Below the pieces are notes generated by a model that was given only the letters and a program-made list of their open reading frames with translations, was not told where the DNA came from and searched no databases. 8,962 nucleotides of DNA from DASULK01 sp036278255. Lineage in GTDB: Bacteria > Actinomycetota > Actinomycetes > Mycobacteriales > Micromonosporaceae. The translations under genes and the position numbers were made by a program. Of this stretch, positions 6,723 through 8,962 are shown piece after piece. The stretch lies in NCBI GenBank assembly GCA_036278255.1, contig DASULK010000274.1:1-8962 (forward strand). Direction: 5' to 3'. Position 1 is the first letter of the stretch; every line of letters begins with the position of its first letter.

Positions 6723-6745
6723 CGATGTATCGGACCGATACATCG
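6723..6745. promoter_or_regulatory. Probable PadR operator: 23-nt perfect palindrome
   Basis: CGATGTATCGG (6723-6733) and CCGATACATCG (6735-6745) are perfect 11-bp arms around A6734. The ATGT...ACAT core matches the half-site pair used by PadR/LmrR-type repressors, although the gap here is 11 bases, longer than the 8-10 usually described. It lies 44 bases upstream of the padR start and overlaps a candidate -10, so a bound dimer would block padR-ino1 transcription. It could also affect the divergent DUF5318 gene. Confidence 0.8.
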
Positions 6746-6754
6746 AACCGTAAA
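6726..6754 (-). promoter_or_regulatory. Candidate padR-ino1 promoter overlapping the palindrome
   Basis: On the minus strand, TTTACG (6754-6749), 17 bases and GATACA (6731-6726) give a weak sigma-A-like promoter. Its -10 lies inside one arm of the operator, and the implied 5' leader is about 40 bases. The hexamers are poor matches; spacing and overlap with the operator are the main support. Confidence 0.35.
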
Positions 6755-6857
6755 CCCCGTGGCTCGGGAGGGCAAACCACCAACCGGAGAAGAGAGATTT
6801 TCCGCACGCCCTTCATTACGTACGGTTACAGCGGTCGCCCGCTTCGACGTGAAGGCG

Positions 6858-6863
6858 TACTCT
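6858..6863 (+). promoter_or_regulatory. -10 element for a leaderless DUF5318 transcript
   Basis: TACTCT matches the TAnnnT actinobacterial -10 and ends seven bases before ATG 6871, placing the transcript start on the A of the ATG. No Shine-Dalgarno-like purine run precedes this ATG. No clear -35 is visible. Confidence 0.5.
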
Positions 6864-6870
6864 TCTCCGC

Positions 6871-7344
6871 ATGCGGACGCAGCGCCAGATTGTCGACTTC
6901 TCGCTCAAACGGCGAGCGGTGCTGCGCGAGGTCTTCTCCGGCCGGGTTGGGCGGCACGAGGTCTGCGACGCGTCGCCCTACCTGAAGAACGCCGCACGCT
7001 TCCATGGGGAGCCAACCGAGGTGCGTTGCCCGGTCTGCCGTTCGGAGAACCTGATCCACGTCCATTACATTTACGGGGATGAGCTTAAGCAGTCCGCCGG
7101 CCAGGCCCGCACCCGGGCCGAGCTGTCGGTGCTGGCGATGACTCTGCGTGAGTTTCGTGTCTTCGTGGTTGAGGTCTGTCCCGCATGCGACTGGAATCAT
7201 CTGATCGAGCAATATCTGCTCGGCCGGGATGGCCTGGCCGGGCCGGAGGCGGCCGATGCAGAGGCCGGCGTCGCGGCGGGTGCCGGGACGGCCGCTGCGG
7301 CCGAGCGGCCGGCAGCGAGGCGACGGCGAGAGGCGCGTCGGTGA
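6871..7344 (+). CDS. DUF5318 family zinc-ribbon-like protein
   Basis: This 157-residue soluble protein belongs to the uncharacterised actinobacterial DUF5318 family (Rv0049-like by memory of sequence and position). It begins QIVDFSLKRRAVLREVFSGR, followed by EVCDASPYLKNAARFHGEPT. It then carries two CxxC pairs, Cys53/Cys56 (CPVC) and Cys103/Cys106 (CPAC), about 47 residues apart, which should bind one zinc ion. Between them lie YGDELKQSAGQARTRAEL and a hydrophobic stretch, and the conserved core ends DWNHLIEQYLLG (107-118). The last 39 residues are Ala/Gly/Arg-rich low complexity. No enzymatic motif is visible. It lies between the padR-ino1 operon and the PBP gene and points toward the latter. 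That location recurs across actinobacteria and hints at a cell-envelope role, but the function is unknown. Confidence 0.9.
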   Translation: MRTQRQIVDFSLKRRAVLREVFSGRVGRHEVCDASPYLKNAARFHGEPTEVRCPVCRSENLIHVHYIYGDELKQSAGQARTRAELSVLAMTLREFRVFVVEVCPACDWNHLIEQYLLGRDGLAGPEAADAEAGVAAGAGTAAAAERPAARRRREARR

Positions 7345-7391
7345 CCACCGTTCGCCCGTTAGACAGCACGGCAGGCGGCTGCTGCCCAGGC

Positions 7392-7420
7392 GGAACAACC
7401 TCATATCGGATAAGTAGATT
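7392..7420 (+). promoter_or_regulatory. Candidate promoter of the PBP gene
   Basis: GGAACA (7392-7397), a 17-base spacer and TAGATT (7415-7420) form a weak promoter at the edge of an AT-rich island (about 7401-7431) that stands out in this G+C-rich sequence. It would give a leader of about 110 bases. The remainder of the 194-base gap (7345-7538) holds two hairpins and no gene. Confidence 0.3.
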
Positions 7421-7433
7421 TTTTGCATATTCG

Positions 7434-7470
7434 GCGGCGTGGTGTCGAGAACAGCGACAGAGGACGCCGC
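7434..7470 (+). promoter_or_regulatory. Two-tier hairpin in the PBP leader
   Basis: The outer stem GCGGCGT (7434-7440) with ACGCCGC (7464-7470) encloses an inner stem TGTCG (7443-7447) with CGACA (7455-7459) and a 7-base loop. It has no U-run, so it does not look like a terminator. It may be a leader RNA structure, though short GC stems also arise by chance here. Confidence 0.35.
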
Positions 7471-7492
7471 GTGTCCCAACTCACGGAAAACG

Positions 7493-7517
7493 GGTGGTGC
7501 CGCATTCCGGCGCCACC
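7493..7517 (+). promoter_or_regulatory. Stable hairpin next to the PBP ribosome binding site
   Basis: GGTGGTGCCG (7493-7502) pairs over ten bases, one of them a G-U wobble, with CGGCGCCACC (7508-7517) across a CATTC loop. It ends nine bases before the weak AGGG ribosome site (7527-7530) and 21 bases before ATG 7539. That is a position where folding could modulate translation. Confidence 0.5.
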
Positions 7518-7538
7518 GCGACCGGCAGGGTGTGACGA

Positions 7539-8962
7539 ATGAACTCGTACGGAGACCACAACTCCGCGCGTGGCCGGGCCCAGTTACCGGGCTTTGACGG
7601 TGACCACGGACCGCATGGCGATGTCTACCGGCGTTCCGGTGCTGAGCCGCCCGCCGGCCGGGCCCAGGTCGGGCGGGCCCAGGCGGGCCGGGCCGAAGTG
7701 GGCCGGGCCGAGGTAGGTCGAGCTCAGGTGGGTCGGGCTCAGGTCGGCCGGGCCGGGATTCCCCGCCCGGACGGTCCCGGTTCCCCCGGTGGGTACGACC
7801 GCCCCGCCGGACGCGCGTCGGTCGGCCGGGCGGCGGTCGGCTCGGCCTCGGTGGGTGGTGCGGGAGCCGTCAGCGGCCGCGCCACGGTCGCCCGCGCCGC
7901 CGTACGCCCCGGCTCGGGCGGCGGGTCCGGTCCCGGCGGGCCGAGCGGTCCCGGTCGGCGCGCCAGCCGGTCCAAGGATGACCCTGAGGCGCGGCGTCGG
8001 GCCAAGCGCCGCAAGCGGATCAACTGGCTGATCGCCTCCTTCGCCGTCTTCATCATGTTGTCCGGCGCCGGCGTGGTGGGGGGCACCTACTACGCCACCA
8101 CGGTCCCGCTTCCGAAAGACCTCCCGCTGCCGCTGGCCAGCACCGTCTACTACGCCAACGGCAAGACGCAGTTGGCGAAGCTCGGCGAGTTCAACCGGAG
8201 CTTCGTCAAGATCGATCAGATCCCGGAACATGTACAGCACGCGGTTGCCGCCGCTGAGGACCGCAACTTCTACGAGCACTCCGGTGTCGACTACGTCGGC
8301 ATCGCCCGGGCCGCCTGGAACAACCTCACCGGCGGCAGCAAGCAGGGTGCCTCCACCATCACTCAGCAGTACGCCAAGAACGCGATGGATCTGCAGGGCG
8401 GGTACGCGCGCAAGGTGAAGGAAGCCATCCTCGCCTCGAAGCTGAACGACGAGTACAGCAAGCCCGAGATCATGGAGCGCTACCTCAACACGATCTACTT
8501 CGGTCGTGGTGCCTATGGCATCGAGGCTGCCGCCCAGACCTACTTCAAGAAGTCGGTCGACAAGCTGGACGAGGCCGAAGGGGCGGTCCTCGCCGCGATC
8601 ATCAAGCAGCCGGTGGCGACGGCTGCCCACAAGGGCTACGACCCGGGAGTAAACCCCGAGGTGGCCAAGGACCGCTGGAACTATGTGCTCGGCGGCATGG
8701 TGGAGGAGGGGTGGCTGACCAAGGAGAAGCGGGACGAGCTCGCGTATCCGGAGAAGACGCTCCAGCCGCTGCCGAAGGACGGGCACTGCTACGTCGGCTG
8801 CGGCGTCGCCACGCCGGCGGGCAACGTCGTCAACTACATCAAGGCTGAGTTCGTGGAGATGAAGCTCTGCGAAGACGTGGACAGCTGTGGCGAGGAGATC
8901 AAGAAGAAGGGCTACCGGATCACCACCACCCTCGACCATCGGTTGCAGAAGGCGGCCGAGGA
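7539..8962 (+). CDS. ponA: Bifunctional class A penicillin-binding protein (transglycosylase part), 3' truncated by window edge
   Basis: This is a type II membrane enzyme that polymerises lipid II into glycan strands and, through a C-terminal domain outside the window, cross-links peptides. The frame is open to the window end, with 474 codons visible. ATG 7539 has an in-frame TGA six bases upstream, which limits the start. The first ~160 residues are a cytoplasmic tail rich in Gly/Arg/Ala, with seven GRA(Q/E)-type repeats (39-73) and a basic stretch ending RRRAKRRKR. The membrane segment is about 162-187. The GT51 glycosyltransferase domain follows: AAAEDRNFYEHSGVD with catalytic Glu240, QGASTITQQYAKN (269-281), and the YSKPEIMERYLNTIYFGRG and YGIEAAAQTYF segments. 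The sequence breaks off in YRITTTLDHRLQKAAEE, the usual linker to the transpeptidase domain. By neighbourhood it corresponds to M. tuberculosis ponA1 (Rv0050). Expect 700-900 residues in full. Confidence 0.95.
   Translation, partial: MNSYGDHNSARGRAQLPGFDGDHGPHGDVYRRSGAEPPAGRAQVGRAQAGRAEVGRAEVGRAQVGRAQVGRAGIPRPDGPGSPGGYDRPAGRASVGRAAVGSASVGGAGAVSGRATVARAAVRPGSGGGSGPGGPSGPGRRASRSKDDPEARRRAKRRKRINWLIASFAVFIMLSGAGVVGGTYYATTVPLPKDLPLPLASTVYYANGKTQLAKLGEFNRSFVKIDQIPEHVQHAVAAAEDRNFYEHSGVDYVGIARAAWNNLTGGSKQGASTITQQYAKNAMDLQGGYARKVKEAILASKLNDEYSKPEIMERYLNTIYFGRGAYGIEAAAQTYFKKSVDKLDEAEGAVLAAIIKQPVATAAHKGYDPGVNPEVAKDRWNYVLGGMVEEGWLTKEKRDELAYPEKTLQPLPKDGHCYVGCGVATPAGNVVNYIKAEFVEMKLCEDVDSCGEEIKKKGYRITTTLDHRLQKAAE
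7653..7757 (+). repeat. Seven tandem 15-bp repeats encoding (V/A)GRA(Q/E/G)
   Basis: Seven uninterrupted 15-base units, consensus GTsGGyCGGGCCsAG, encode AGRAQ, VGRAQ, AGRAE, VGRAE, VGRAQ, VGRAQ and VGRAG (PBP residues 39-73). Degenerate VGRA/VGSA/VGGA copies continue to about residue 110. The array lies in the cytoplasmic tail. Its regular unit length suggests growth by replication slippage. Confidence 0.9.

Noticed and set aside
7370..7386. GGCAG...CTGCC stem after DUF5318 as a terminator
   Set aside because: A five-bp stem with a seven-base loop. The T6 run lies more than 30 bases away, too far for an intrinsic terminator.
6826..7479. A 217-codon minus-strand frame across the DUF5318 gene
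   Set aside because: It is the mirror of a plus-strand gene with conserved zinc motifs, has no ribosome binding site and shows no family features.
7653..7757. CRISPR-like array
   Set aside because: The units are contiguous 15-mers in frame with a protein and have no spacers, so this is a coding tandem repeat.
7584..8939. A 451-codon open frame on the minus strand
   Set aside because: It lies exactly antisense to the PBP, whose motifs (EDRNFYEH, GASTITQQ) are unmistakable. Its translation is low-complexity Leu/Val/Arg/Gly with no recognisable domain. It is a by-product of G/C-biased third codon positions.

Overview
The window is high-G+C actinobacterial chromosome, most likely from the family Micromonosporaceae (Micromonospora or Salinispora type). 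The grounds are strong G/C bias at third codon positions, actinobacterium-type families (HD-domain CCA-adding enzyme, SigE-family ECF sigma factor, DUF5318 protein), and a gene order, ino1 - padR - DUF5318 - class A PBP, that I recall from other actinobacteria (Rv0046c, Rv0047c, Rv0049 and Rv0050/ponA1 in Mycobacterium tuberculosis). The genus is an inference. No RNA gene, insertion sequence, phage gene or CRISPR array is visible. Coding density is high, and no gene-free stretch exceeds about 200 bases.

Layout. Bases 1-1353 (+) hold the 3' part of a CCA-adding tRNA nucleotidyltransferase. Bases 1505-2494 (+) encode a zinc-ribbon, Pro/Gly/Tyr-rich, single-pass membrane protein of unknown function. 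It converges on a minus-strand pair through a hairpin that contains its own stop codon (2476-2510). The minus-strand pair is a SigE-family ECF sigma factor (4214 to 3690) followed, with an ATGA overlap, by a membrane-anchored beta-propeller-like protein (3693 to 2548) that may be its regulator. Divergent from the sigma gene is ogt (4364-4855), an O6-alkylguanine-DNA methyltransferase. A 14-bp-stem bidirectional terminator (4907-4938) separates ogt from the minus-strand padR-ino1 operon (6678 to 4954). A perfect 23-nt palindrome (6723-6745) lies upstream of padR and is probably its operator. On the plus strand follow a DUF5318 zinc-binding protein (6871-7344), probably translated from a leaderless mRNA, and the 5' part of a bifunctional penicillin-binding protein (7539 to beyond 8962). 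The PBP has a repeat-rich cytoplasmic tail and a hairpin-rich leader.

How the genes fit together. The right half is an envelope block: Ino1 makes inositol-3-phosphate for phosphatidylinositol and mycothiol, a PadR repressor probably controls it together with itself, and a PonA-type PBP builds peptidoglycan. The left half combines tRNA 3'-end maturation with what looks like an envelope-sensing sigma/membrane-protein module and a DNA-alkylation repair gene. I see no clear new multi-gene system. The least described parts are the sigma/propeller pair, the zinc-ribbon/PGY membrane protein, the DUF5318 gene, and the regulatory structures in front of padR and the PBP gene.
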